The translations under genes and the position numbers were made by a program. Below the pieces are notes generated by a model that had not been told where the DNA came from, did no database searches, and saw nothing but the letters and a program-made list of their open reading frames with translations. 64,000 nt of DNA, from positions 602,165,644 through 602,229,643 of the forward strand of contig NC_081415.1 of assembly GCF_030272615.1 (NCBI RefSeq), given 5' to 3'. Of this stretch, positions 11,493-21,905 are shown in pieces (positions within the stretch are counted from its first letter, which is position 1; each line of letters begins with the position of its first letter). Source of the DNA: Cryptomeria japonica. Lineage: Eukaryota; Streptophyta; Pinopsida; Cupressales; Cupressaceae.

Positions 11493-12330
11493 TTAGCACT
11501 TTAGAGCTTTGCTTTTAGTGGGATATCCCATAAATATTCCTTCATCACACTTAGCATCAGAATTACTCTGGTGCTCACCTCTCCTGATATAGAATTTACT
11601 CCCAAACACTTTGAAATAAATCACATTGGGAGTTCTCCCATTCCAATACTCATAGGGGGTTTTGTCTTTACCTTTCTTAATGAATACCCAGTTCATGGTA
11701 TAGACTACAATGCTCACCGCTTCTCTCCAAAATGTGTGAGTGACATTTCCTTAGATCAGCATAGTTCTAATCATTTCAACCACAGTCCTATTGTTTTTTC
11801 TGCTATGTTGTTCTCTTGTGGTGTCCTTGGGGTAGACAATTGCCTCTTAATCCCGTTCTCCTCATGGTACTTATTGAATTCATCAGAAGTGAATTCACCT
11901 TCCTGATCAGTTCTTAGGCATTTTATCCTTGTACCACTCTCCTTCTCCACCAATGCCCTAAAGGTTTTGAACTTTCCAAATGCCTCAGATTTGTCTTTCA
12001 AGAATGTGACCCGCATAATTCTTGAGAAATCATCGATAAGAAACATGAAGTATTGATCTCCCTGAATGCTTCTAGTTTTCATCAGACCACACAGATCGAT
12101 GTGCACTAGATCAAGTAAGTTCTTAGTGGAAAAAGACTTACCTTTGAATGTTGAGGAAGACATCTTCCCATGTTGGCATTCTTTGCACAAGGTATTCTCT
12201 GGTTTGTTCAGCAAAGGAAATCCTCTTACTGCCTTGATCTTTCTAGCCTTGACAATATTGTAAAAATTTACATGACAAAGTCTCCTATGCCATATCCAAC
12301 TGTGATCAAATTTCACCATCAGGCATTGAC
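11493..12330 (-). pseudogene. CopM integrase (broken)
   Basis: Begins with the zinc-binding HHCC pattern (WHRRLCHVNF ... CKECQHGK) near 12290-12160. The core has HIDLCG (first Asp) near 12100, LRTDQEGEF (second Asp) near 11910 and PQENNIAEK (Glu) near 11800. A C-terminal piece follows at 11493-11717 (TPYEYWNGRTPNV, then EGIFMGYPTKSKA). All three catalytic acids are legible. A frameshift or stops at 11718-11770 separate core and C-terminal part. Integrase inserts cDNA. Placement before RT is diagnostic for Ty1/copia. The forward ORF at 11571-11906 is its antisense shadow. Confidence 0.9.
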
Positions 12331-12799
12331 TAATCTTGGCATTTAGCTGAAATAGGTTTCATCTAGTCTTCTTACTAGTGGCAATAAGTTCACCACTCTT
12401 TCCAATTATTCTACAGACTCATACTTTGAATTCCAGTATGAGTCCTTTGTCATTTAGTTGAGTAACACTCAAAAGATTATGCTTAAGTCCTTCCACCAAG
12501 TAGACATCATCTGCACTGCTCTTTCTATTTAGTGAGATGGATCCTTTTCCTTTCACCATGCAAGGTGCATCATTGCCAAACCAAACAACACCATCATCAT
12601 ATTATTCAAGAGACAGAAACTTTCTTCGGTCACTGGTCATGTGGTGAGAAAACCCGCTATCAATGATCCACTTGTTAGAGTTGTCAATATGTGAGACAAG
12701 GGTTTTCTGGTCAAACAACTTTTCCTTGACAACCACAAAGACTATATCCTCATTCTCTTCATCCTCACATTTATCATTGGTAACACCTTCATCCACTGC
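12331..12799 (-). pseudogene. CopM protease region
   Basis: Contains the copia protease signature with the active-site triad legible as WIIDSGFSHHMT near 12665. The family normally has Cys where this has Phe. Downstream the frame decays with stops before the integrase zinc-binding region. The enzyme would have cleaved the polyprotein. Confidence 0.8.
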
Positions 12800-13714
12800 A
12801 ACAAGACAATTTCTCCTACTTACTCCTTTATACTTCCTAAACCTCTCTAGTTTATCCTTATTATCACTGTTAGGATAGTTAATATCTATATGTCCTATCT
12901 TATTATAGGAAAAAAACTTTAGAGGAAGGTTACCTCTATATTTTCTGGTGCCTTTTGGAAGTCTCTTAGCAAGAAGAGCTTTAAACTCCATTAGAATCTC
13001 CTCATCATCCATATCTTTGCTTGGCCTAGATTCATAACTCGTACTGACCTCTTTTCCTTTCTTGGTCAGTGCAGAGGAAGAACATGCTCTAAAGGTTGAC
13101 TCGATCTTCTGAACACTACCATCATAGCCATTCAATTCATATGTAGTCAACTTTGCAATAATAGAGTCTAAAGATATCTTGGTTTTGTCGATAGACCTTA
13201 GCTCCTAAATAGCAGCAACCTTGATTGCATAGACCAATAAAAGTGATCATAGAACTTAACTGATAATAGTGGCATCATAAATTGTTCCACCAGTGCTCTT
13301 GATCTCTCCAACCATTGTCCTGATTCTTATGCCATCCTATTGAATGGTCTCTCCTTCAACCATCCTCGTATCTTCAAACTTTACTCTAAGGATTTCTTCC
13401 TTAGCCTGCTTGACATGTTCATCACCTCCATAAATGGATTCCATTTTGTCCCATACTTCTGTTAGATTGTCCTTATCTTGTACATAAATGAACTCTAAAT
13501 CAGACAAGCTTCTAATAAGGGCTTCAATGACTTTCTCATTTTCTTGTATCTCTCTTTTTTGATCATTGGTTAGAATGCCAGAGGGGATTACATAGGCATT
13601 CTCAACATAGTTCCAATATTGTGCACCCAAACTCTTGATATATATCTTCATCCTGTCCTTTCATAATTTAAAGTTGCCCTTGTTGAACTTACAACCTTCC
13701 CTCTTCATCATTAC
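12800..13714 (-). pseudogene. CopM gag (broken)
   Basis: Starts at a tandem ATG near 13709-13714 (MMKREGCKF). The central gag region at 13337-13651 includes NLTEVWDKMESIYGG and AKEEILRVKFED. The C-terminal part at about 12800-13150 includes a basic stretch and a degraded zinc knuckle near 12900, reading FFSYNKIGH where copia gags have CxxCxxxGH: the cysteines are gone and only Gly-His survives. A stop follows GNFKL near 13665 and further stops lie at 13151-13336. Gag would form the particle. The start was chosen because it is the first ATG after the primer site in a frame with gag similarity. Confidence 0.8.
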
Positions 13715-13768
13715 AACAAGATCTTTTTCCTCAAGCAATTAAGCTTATATCACCAAGGACCTGGATGT

Positions 13769-13781
13769 TCTCTGATACCAA
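13769..13781 (-). other. CopM primer binding site
   Basis: Minus-strand TTGGTATCAGAGA, one base after the 5' LTR, matches the site complementary to the 3' end of plant initiator Met-tRNA. Confidence 0.9.
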
Positions 13782-13782
13782 T

Positions 13783-15223
13783 TGATGAATAATAATGAAC
13801 TACTAAGGTCCTAACCGGTACTGAGAGGGGGGGATGAATGAGTACACACAAAAAAAACTGCTTCAACACTTTATCATATTAAAACTTAGCTAATCGGTTG
13901 TCTTCACTACTGTACTTAATCATAGCAATATTGGTTAAACAAAAATATTTTAGACAGTAAAACAGTTAAACAAAAATACTTCAGACAACATTCAATAGAT
14001 CTCAAGTCTTGATGACTACATCACCGATATAATCATGCATGAGTTGTATCAATAATACCACAACCATTTAACACTGCATGCATATCTAACTTAATCAGAA
14101 TCACACAATCATCACATGAAAAAATCACAACCCATAACATGTAGATTTTCACGTGGAAACCAAAATGGAAAAACCACGGTGGGGATGAATAACCACAAGC
14201 TTGTTTGCAAACTCTTTTGAAGTCCACTATGTTAGGAGCCTAGTTTAGTTAAAGACTTTACAATAAAGGTTCTTTTAGGAACCGATCCTATTAGGGATCA
14301 CCCGGTTAAGGGATGGCTATATATCCTGTTAAAGGTTGAAACCCTGTTAAGAGTTACCTCACTAGAGGATTTAAATAACTCAATGAACTTTAGCCACTTG
14401 GTTAGAGGATTTACAACAAATCTTGTTAAAGCTACCCAGTCAAGGGATTTACCTTCTATTGAAATGGTTAGAAGACAATAGGTAAAACACTTTGATCTGA
14501 TAACAACACTTCTTGCTAAGGCAAATCTTTTTCTGTTCCTCTCTTTTGTAATCACACTTTACAAATTCCTCACTATGGTTTGGCAAGTATCAAATCTCCA
14601 ACACATGGACACAAACAAAACTTTTGCCAACCACTACAATAAAAAAACTCATTTACCATATAGACAAAAATTAGGTCGGTAGCATAAACCCTAAACCCTA
14701 AATATTTTAGGTTTACAATTACAAGTGGTCTAATCCTAACCATCCAAACACATTACATAGAATGAAATGATCTAAAACAGATCTCAGGACATTCTGCATC
14801 ATTCAATATTCACTGCATTTGAAAATCAATAACCCATCACACACTCTTCACACACCACTAAGAAAAATGCTCTTTCTCGAGGTAGGCATTCAATGCATCC
14901 AATATTCACGTTCAAGAACCACAAAGAAATCCTTCATGTGCACACAACTGACATGGAATCTCGATCCTTATCCTTATTCCTTAACTAACTAGTCACAAAA
15001 CATCATCAGTTGCACTGCACAAGCCAAATCGCCAAATTGGTAACCCTGGAGACGAGACTACCAACTGGTAGTCATACTTAGTGAACCCCAACACTAGTCC
15101 ATTCCATCTTATTTGATCATAACCACTTCCAATACTCATACTGGTTCATATCAGTTCACTTGCTTGAGCACTTATTGACATCAATGACAACATATATTAT
15201 CACCACTTCATCATATGCCAACA
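13783..15223 (-). repeat. CopM 5' LTR (1,441 bp)
   Basis: Partner of 7793-9220, diverged by substitutions and small indels. On the minus strand it starts TGTTGGCATATGATG and ends TTCATCA, next to the primer site. It contains the same internal cluster of CCTGTTAAAGG-type units at about 14290-14470. Confidence 0.95.
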
Positions 15224-15228
15224 CCATT
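15224..15228. repeat. CopM target-site duplication, right copy
   Basis: CCATT, identical to 7788-7792, immediately outside the 5' LTR. Confidence 0.9.
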
Positions 15229-15830
15229 ATCTGAAACTAAGAAAGAAGGTATCCCGAATTGGGAAATTATGTTTTCCAAAATGAATTGACAAATTACTTC
15301 AACAATAGTACATTGAAGAGGAATAGATTCCACCCACTTCATAAAGTAATCAGTGGCTGTTATGATGAAGGTATGTTCTTGAGATGAAGGAGGAGATATT
15401 TTACCAATGAGATCCAAACCCCATGTAGAAAAGAGCCAAGACACCACTTGAGTTCGAAGTTCTTGGGCAGGGGCATGGATTAAATTTCTATTTTGTTGAC
15501 ACTAATGATATCTTTTAACAAATGCAAAGGAGTCCTTTTCCATGGTTTGCCAGTAATGTCCCATTCAGAGCAATCTCTAAACTAAATATCTACCCCCAAA
15601 ATTCCCCCCATAAGCACCTAAATGTGCTTCCTCAATAGCAATAGGGATTTCCACCTTGTTTAAGCATCGAAGGAGAAGACCTTTATAACCCCTCATATAA
15701 AGAACATTAGAAAGGATAATGTATCTAGCAGCCAATTTGTGAATCCTAGCCCTAGTATTGTTATTTGTAGAGTTAGGAAAGGTACCATCACTCAAATATC
15801 TCACAATATGCTAGTACCAATCATTAGAAT
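15229..15830 (-). pseudogene. TatA integrase, N-terminal half
   Basis: Leftward: a zinc-binding region (EEAHLGAYGGNFG near 15630, then WQTMEKDSFAFVKRYH and CQQN near 15500), then WGLDLIGKI and TATDYFMKWVES with the first catalytic Asp. It ends at SFLVSDNG (second Asp) exactly where CopM is inserted. The zinc-binding cysteine pair is damaged (one replaced by a stop). The C-terminal half resumes at 7792. Confidence 0.85.
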
Positions 15831-15989
15831 CTATTATGCAACAATATGCTACATCACTAGGATTATCAACAATAGTCGGGGTAGTGAGGTTGTGAATAAT
15901 AAATTTAATATCTACCAAAGGGTCCTCTAGAGTCACAAGAGAGGCAACACATCTCATCATATCAGCATGTTGATTATCCTTTCAAGGAA
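15831..15989 (-). pseudogene. TatA aRNH-integrase connecting region
   Basis: Decayed coding sequence between the archaeal-type RNase H and integrase; stops in all frames and no motif recognised. Confidence 0.4.
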
Positions 15990-16325
15990 CGGGCTCCATG
16001 GTATAAGAATCTAATATTTGCAATAAGGTTATAGCTAGATCTCTATATTATGATAATTTGTCTTTGTTAGCTTGATAAACTCCTATCACTTATCTTATGA
16101 TTAGTTGAAAATCTCCATAAGTATGTAGATGTTTCACATTCAATGCCAAGGCTACTTTAATTCTAGCTATAAGAGCTTCATATTTAGCAATTTTGTTGGT
16201 ACATAAGAAATTGAGATGATATGATAAAGGAATAGGCTTCTTTTTAGGAGAGATTAAGACTACCCATGCCCCCGATCTTTTACAACACTTAGAGCCATCA
16301 AAGTATAATTCCCAAGTCTCATCAA
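15990..16325 (-). pseudogene. TatA archaeal-type RNase H (aRNH)
   Basis: WELYFDGSKCCKRSGA near 16310 gives the first catalytic Asp in the FDGS context typical of archaeal-type RNase H. NKIAKYEALI follows, where the expected AEYE Glu is now Lys, and then YGDFQLIIR with the next Asp. A second RNase H after the gypsy RNase H and before integrase is the hallmark of the plant Tat lineage. Loss of the Glu and stops downstream of 16090 indicate inactivity. Confidence 0.8.
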
Positions 16326-16770
16326 CCTTAATGGAAAAAATGTATTCATTAGGAAAGGACTTTGGATTAGGTAGGGAGAAGGGTGAAGGATCATCAACTA
16401 AGTGGTCAGTCAACTCTTGACCCTTTATTACCTTTTGTGAGACAAACTTAAGGTCAAACTCGATCAACATCATAACCCACTTAGCTAAGCATCCAGAAAG
16501 GTCAGTTTTGGAGAAAAGATGTTTAAGAGGATCGAATTTAATGATAACATGGATCTCAACATTCAAGAGATAATGCCTTAACTTTTGGGTTGCAAAGGCT
16601 AAAGCAAGGCACCATCTTTCTATCATATAATATTAGATCTCATCATTGAGTAGAGTGCAACTTATGTAATAAACCAGCCATTCTCTACCATCCTTATCAC
16701 AATGTGTCAATAAGGTTGCAAGAGCTTGACGGGAAGAAGTAGTGTACAAAAGGAAAGGCTTAGTAGGATC
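16326..16770 (-). pseudogene. TatA gypsy-type RNase H
   Basis: PFLLYTTSSRQALATLL near 16750 corresponds to the first RNase H strand, but the catalytic Asp of YTDAS is Thr. Later segments are FDPLKHLF near 16530 and KGQELTDHLVDD near 16420. Partial loss of catalytic acids fits the idea that aRNH took over RNA removal in this lineage. A stop at about 16630 breaks the frame. Confidence 0.75.
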
Positions 16771-17712
16771 AACAGGTTGAAGAATAGGAGGATTGGCCAA
16801 ATAGGCTTTTAGGTCTTCAAATGGATGACAATCCTCACTCCATTGGAAAGTGATATTATTTTTAAGAAATTGGGTGAAGGGAAAGGTATGATCTGCAAGT
16901 TGAGAAATGAACCTAAGAATAGCTTGGATCTTTCCTTGCAAATTTTTTAGTTGGGAGACATTCTTAGGAGGTGGCATGTTAACAATAGAATCTATCTTCT
17001 TCATATCCACCTCAACACCATGATGTGAAACTATGAATCCTAATAGTTTACCACTATGCAAACCAAAAACACATTTTTCAGGGATTCAAACGCATGTTAT
17101 ACTTGCGAATGCTCTCAAAGATTTGACAAAGGATCTTAACATGATCTGTGAGAAGAACGGATTTGGCTAAGATGTCATCAATCTAATCTTCTAAGGTTTT
17201 ATGCATATAGTCATGGAAGATGAGAGTCATAGCACGCTGATAGGTTGTGCCTACATTTTTCAATCTAAAAGGAATCACAATCCAACAAAATGTACCCCAA
17301 CGGGTGGTAAAAGAAGTTTTATATTGATCTTGAGGATTAATGAAGATTTTATCATATGATAAGGAACCATCCATAAAGGATAATAAACCATGCCATGCTA
17401 CTGAATCCACTATCATATTGATATTTGAGAGAGGAAGGTCATCCTTTAAAGAGGCCTTGTTTAAATCACAAAAATCCATACACATCCTAATCTTGTTTTC
17501 AGCTTTAGCTACAACTACAATGTTTTAAATCCATGGGGAATAATCGATAGGATGAATGAATCCAACATCCAATGGTTTTTCAATCTCAGCTCTAATATGT
17601 AACACTACTTTAGGGTGAATCTTTCGAATCTTTTCCTTCATAGGTTTAGCATAAGGAATTAGGACAATGTTATGAGTTACAATCTTAGGATCTAAGCCAA
17701 GCATGTCAGAAT
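16771..17712 (-). pseudogene. TatA reverse transcriptase (broken, 5' end cut by TatB)
   Basis: From 17712 leftward: DPKIVTHNIVLIPYAKP, DVGFIHPIDYSPWI, then CMDFCDLNKASLKDDLPL and LLSFMDGSLSYDKIF with the first catalytic Asp (17183-17485). WGTFCWIVIPFRLKNVG follows, then a damaged active-site region near 17170, and GKLLGFIVSHHGVEVD of the thumb (16633-17061). Coding stops abruptly at 17712 where the TatB LTR begins. The protease, gag and 5' LTR that should follow in minus sense are not found elsewhere in the window. Confidence 0.85.
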
Positions 17713-18966
17713 TGTAGACTTACAAATAGTTATTTTAATTTATTTAAGTTCCTTGCATAATTAATTTATTAATTGTGCCAATTCCTATTCCTTCTCAATA
17801 TTAATTAAATATAATTAATGTTGTCACTATAGTTTGTTGATTGACCTATATTCTTTTAAAAATCCCTAATATTAAGTCTCCCCAAATTCCTCCTTTTAAT
17901 TAATTATTTCATTTAATTAATTAATCTAGGTGATTCCTACAAATCACCTTTTTCCTAATCCATCATTAACCTAATAAATTCTTCTAGAAGCCCCCTAATC
18001 TCACTTATCATTATTCCTCTAATTTTTAATTCCCTCCACTCATTCTCTCTCCTAGTCAAATCCTCCTACTAATCTCATCTACCCTAATCCCATTTAATCA
18101 TTCTTCTAATCCGTCTCCTAATGAATTCCTAGTGGCTAATCATCATGATTAGCTACAAGGTCAACTCCTTGTCCCTTCCATCCAACCACCTTCCTTAAAT
18201 TCTCTCTTCCTAGGTGAATGTGAGATTTTCAAAATCTCACATTCCTCTAGGCATCCCATCCTCTAAGGAATTTTGAATTCCTCTTTATTCCTCCAATCTC
18301 TATGGTCATCCTTTTTGAAAAAAAAAAATTCCTCTTCTCAATCCCTTAAGGAATATTTTATTCCTTTCTCTTCCCTAGGTACATTGGGAAGTCTTCCCAA
18401 TGAGCCTTGAGGAGTGTGGAGACAAGAAATGCCTTTAAGGCATATATCTTGGTCTCCACACTTGTCTTGTCATCTCTTCTTGGGCCCTGTGTGCGCTCAA
18501 AATAAATATTGACCCTTCAAATTGGGTCAATCCTAGCCCTCCATTTCTCCTCCTCTCCTCCTATGAATTGAGGAATCCATCCTCCTTTTTATCATCTCCA
18601 AATCTTGTAAGTGCATGCTACTAATTTTCTTAGTGAAATCCATCTAGATACCCAAACTCTAGCCAAATCATCCTCACTTGCATACTTCATCATTTTGATC
18701 ATCATCCACAACTCCACTCTCCCATCCATCTCCATCCTCATTTGTGCACACATTTGGAGAGCCAGCCACATATCTATATTGGACCAATCCAATCAAGCTA
18801 AGGAGAGGTGCATCCTTGGCTTCATCAAGAGTCCAAATCAGAGGAACAAGAGAACTCTCTTGTCAAGGTATAATAGATTGTTGTTTTATGTCTTTTATTT
18901 CTATGTTTTGTGCTTTAATTTCAATTAACAATCTAACCTTGCATCAAGATATTTTCCCTTGGTTCA
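17713..18966 (+). repeat. TatB 5' LTR (about 1.25 kb)
   Basis: Begins TGTAGACTTACAAATAG and ends near CCCTTGGTTCA, just before a primer-site-like stretch. Pyrimidine-rich, AT-rich and non-coding, with short inverted repeats such as GTGAGATTTTCAAAATCTCAC-like sequence near 18221 and GTGTGGAGACAAG...CTCCACAC near 18415-18460. No partner copy was found, so the 3' end rests on the adjacent primer site only. The small ORFs at 18611-19073 are not supported. Confidence 0.6.
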
Positions 18967-18968
18967 TT

Positions 18969-18989
18969 TTGGCATGCTCGGTGGGACCC
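18969..18989 (+). other. TatB primer-binding-site-like sequence
   Basis: TTGGCATGCTCGGTGGGACC just after the presumed LTR end resembles the TTGGCGCC-type stretch that follows 5' LTRs in Tat/Athila elements. The matching tRNA was not determined. Confidence 0.5.
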
Positions 18990-19925
18990 ACATCCCTGGA
19001 ATTTAATGTTTGTCGAGTTTTTTGTGAGTTTTTGATTGCTAGTACTAGAATAGTTCAAGTGTCTACAAATTGACATGACCAACTTTGGTTCAATGTGAGT
19101 GATAGAGTTTTTAGTGTGTACGCACGTGCTTTAGTGCAAGTGTTGGAAACTCAAATTTCTTTTACCATTCCTTTGTAGGGCTGCACATCACTGTGAGTGC
19201 TTCAAGAATAGAGCATCCACTCTCAAGATTTTCTCACTTAGTTAAACAAAATTCCCACTTTCTTATTCTTCTTTCTAATTTACCATTAAAACCTAAAAAA
19301 TACTAAAAAGTCAAAAATCCAGAAAAACAAAAAAAAAAGTAGTTGATTCTACTATAACTACTATTTCTTTTTCAGTAGTTTCATTTCAGCGCGAGTGCCC
19401 TACGAATAGCATGAGTGCTCTACCGGGTTTCCCTCTTAGCTTCAAATTTTTGAATTCTAAATATTTGTTTTGTGTGCTAACCTACTTCAGTGCATATGCT
19501 CATGCTTCAGTGCAACTATCATTATATTAGCATGACTGTTTTTGAAAAAAAACCTACTCATTTTAAAAATTTTTAATTTAAATTTTCTAACCGCTAACTT
19601 GTTTTTGGATTTCTTCTTGTTTTAGCATGAGGGCAAGTACTTTAGTGTGACTGAAAAATAACAACGTGACCGCTTAGGAATAAATCGACATTTTCTTTTG
19701 GTCTCTATATTTTTTCCTACATTTCCTTTTTTTACTTTTAGCCCACTTTAGCATGTATGCAGGCATTTCAACGCCTGCGCAAGCGCTTCAATGTGGTAGT
19801 CTGCAGATCACTATATGCACTGTTTCTATAGACCTATGTCTACTAATTATATTTTTGTAAGTTTTGCAACTTTATCTAATTGTCCAAGACAAAAAAAACA
19901 AAAAAAACTATTGATCTGATTTTTT
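18990..19925 (+). repeat. TatB leader: degenerate GTGC/GCGC repeat zone
   Basis: Non-coding. Carries scattered imperfect copies of a motif like CTTCAGTGCAAGTG (near 19120, 19190, 19390, 19490, 19630 and 19760), too degenerate for a firm period. TatC has a cleaner 20-bp tandem array at the matching place (57280-57395). Confidence 0.5.
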
Positions 19926-20294
19926 GTAGGTTGCCTTGGAAATTCAACTAAACCTCATGTTTTCCTTTTTTAGGCACTTAGAATTAATTAGGAGGTAAAT
20001 AAGTCATTGTTTTTCTTCATAAAGGTAGGAGAGTATGCTCTTGTCTATCTAGATGATCTGAAATCAAGACCCTCCAAGCTTTTCGTGTTCATTGCAAGGT
20101 TACCTTAGTGGGCCTACCCTCCTGAGTTGCTCTTAGAGTCAGTGAGAGGGGAATGACCTAGGTGAGTACACTCGGACCTGGGGTTCCCAACTCACTATAA
20201 TAAATAGGTCATTGAGATCAAAAGAATCAATGGATAGGGATATATGATGGTTCACTCTCACATTGGGTGCTTAGTAGGACCTTAGAGATCTCAA

Positions 20295-20308
20295 TCATGC
20301 TTGCATGA
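20295..20308 (+). other. TatB leader hairpin with CUUG loop
   Basis: TCATGCTTGCATGA: 5-bp perfect stem closed by G-C around a CTTG loop. A weaker relative with damaged pairing lies at 20349-20362. Counterparts in TatC are at 58040 and 58093. Confidence 0.55.
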
Positions 20309-20505
20309 CTACTAAGTTATTGGTGCTTCATTGGGCTATAGGCCTCAATTGTACTTGCATAGCTACATAGGGTAGGTCCTAATGGGAAGCCATACTAAAA
20401 ACCTTGTGCGTAATGGCCAAAAACCTTCTAGACATTTGTGTAGGAGGTCAGACCTCTAAAGACACCCATATTTTTATGGCTCTTAGTAGAGACACAAAGT
20501 TCCCC

Positions 20506-20529
20506 ATGAGGAGTTTTCATGGGAATTGA
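20506..20529 (+). CDS. TatB 7-codon micro-ORF in leader
   Basis: ATG to TGA encoding MRSFHGN inside the most conserved part of the leader. The aligned TatC position (58226) has an ORF of the same length encoding MGRFHGD. It is far upstream of gag, like a uORF. Too short to be sure; conservation of length between two diverged elements is the only evidence. Confidence 0.25.
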   Translation: MRSFHGN

Positions 20530-20720
20530 TGCTTGGCTGCCTCAGATAAGTGAGTGTTGTGGAGGGGAGCTAGTGGGGTCAATCATCCAAGTGTCCACTC
20601 TGGGTAAGCGTAGATGGGAAACCAATTGGGATCCAATGACTATTGTCCTTGCTAGCCCTAGAAATGTTGTATATGAGTATGAGTGTCTTTGAGTTCAAAT
20701 ACATTTGATTATTGTGTTCT

Positions 20721-21905
20721 CTTTGCTTGACACTTTCTTGCTAAGAGTAGACTAAACACATCATTATCCTCAAACACTTTGTAAAACACTTGTCTAAAAA
20801 CAAACAATCATCCAAGTCAAAGTCCTAGTCACAATTCCAATCATAGTCCTACCCAAGTCACATCCTAGTAGTCTTCCACACAAAGTCCCAATTATGTCAA
20901 AACTTTGTTCATCTCATGTTTCATAAACCCAAGTTGTATAAGCATCCCAAGAAGTCAATCCACCGACCTGTCAAGAAGAATAATCTCATACAAGCACAAC
21001 TTATTAGATGTCAAAAGTTTTGGTACACAAACCGCAAACTCTTGCTTAAACATAGGACCTTCTTGCATTAATACCATGATTACGTCCATGGTCATAGCAA
21101 TGAGTTTGATGCTAGTGATGAATTAAGAGTCAATTCCCTCCATCAAGGTTCAAATTTGTCTTTTAACGCAAACTATCATTAGAATTAGGGTGGTCGTATC
21201 CCTTCATACAACTTGCCATCTGAACCAATCATCTATTGAGTCATATTCATGCCAAGGATAGCCTAGTCATCAAATTTTGTTTAATCATCACTATCATCTC
21301 TCTTCAATCAATCATCCTCAATATTTTCCTAAGGACTTAGCACACCAATTGACCACAAATAAATCACCTTAAATTATCAAATTAATTCTCAAATCCAAAT
21401 CAAATCATCCTTTAATCCAATTTAACCTCATGTTAAGGTGTATTCCTTGTGAAGTTTCATTTATACCTCATCCTTAATCAATCAATCACTTGGCCTTGTG
21501 CTCGAAGAAGAATCCTCTCCAAGTACCTTTTCCTTATCCTTTGAGTCTATCAAGACTCTTGTCTCATGTCTTTATTTTTCTTAGGGCCATTAGTCAACCA
21601 TTAGTAGAAGAAAGACTTTGATCATCATCCCAAGGTCTAAATTTTACCCAACTTGGTCATTACGTTGCTTGTGGTTTCATCAACATTTCCCACTTAAAAT
21701 CCTCATCCAAGGACTAAGGTGTAATCCTAATAAAATCCATGTCCCTATCTAAGGACTCTACCAATCAACCAAATCTAATTTCATCAAATTCAAAGCCCAA
21801 AATCCAAGATCCTTGATAAGTCCTCTCACCAAATTTCTTCCTTCACCAATCAAACTTTTCTAAGGTTATTCTTGTATTATCACAACTTGATCTCAAAAGA
21901 AAAAG
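20721..21905 (+). other. TatB distal leader, non-coding
   Basis: Pyrimidine-rich sequence with many CATC/TCATCC and CAAGTC runs and no coding frame; the ORF at 20905-21126 has no recognisable features. It precedes the gag ATG at 21906. Confidence 0.5.

Larger units (their letters stand above)
7793..15223 (-). mobile_element. CopM: complete but inactive Ty1/copia element inside TatA
   Basis: A 7.4-kb element with two long LTRs, a Met-tRNA-type primer site, the copia order gag-protease-integrase-RT-RNase H on the minus strand, duplicated polypurine tracts, and a perfect 5-bp target duplication (CCATT). It split the TatA integrase just after the SDNG motif. Both halves still align in frame across the duplication, so CopM arrived after TatA. 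Every coding domain now carries stops or frameshifts. Confidence 0.95.
19926..20720 (+). other. TatB conserved leader block (shared with TatC)
   Basis: Non-coding block co-linear with 57599-58445 in TatC. Shared anchors in order include AGGTTGCCTTGGA, TAGGCACTTAG, TATGCTCT, CCAACTCACTATAA versus CTAACTCACTATAA, TGATGCTTGGCTGCC, and GGAGGGGAGC. The LTRs and gag N-termini of the two elements look unrelated by eye, so conservation is concentrated here. A role in RNA dimerisation, packaging or translation is inference. Confidence 0.75.

Noticed and set aside
11571-12263. Forward ORFs opposite CopM integrase
   Set aside because: Antisense shadows of a clear integrase frame; no motif of their own.
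18611-19073. ORFs of 105 and 109 codons
   Set aside because: They span the TatB LTR end and primer-site region, overlap each other in different frames and have no recognisable motif.
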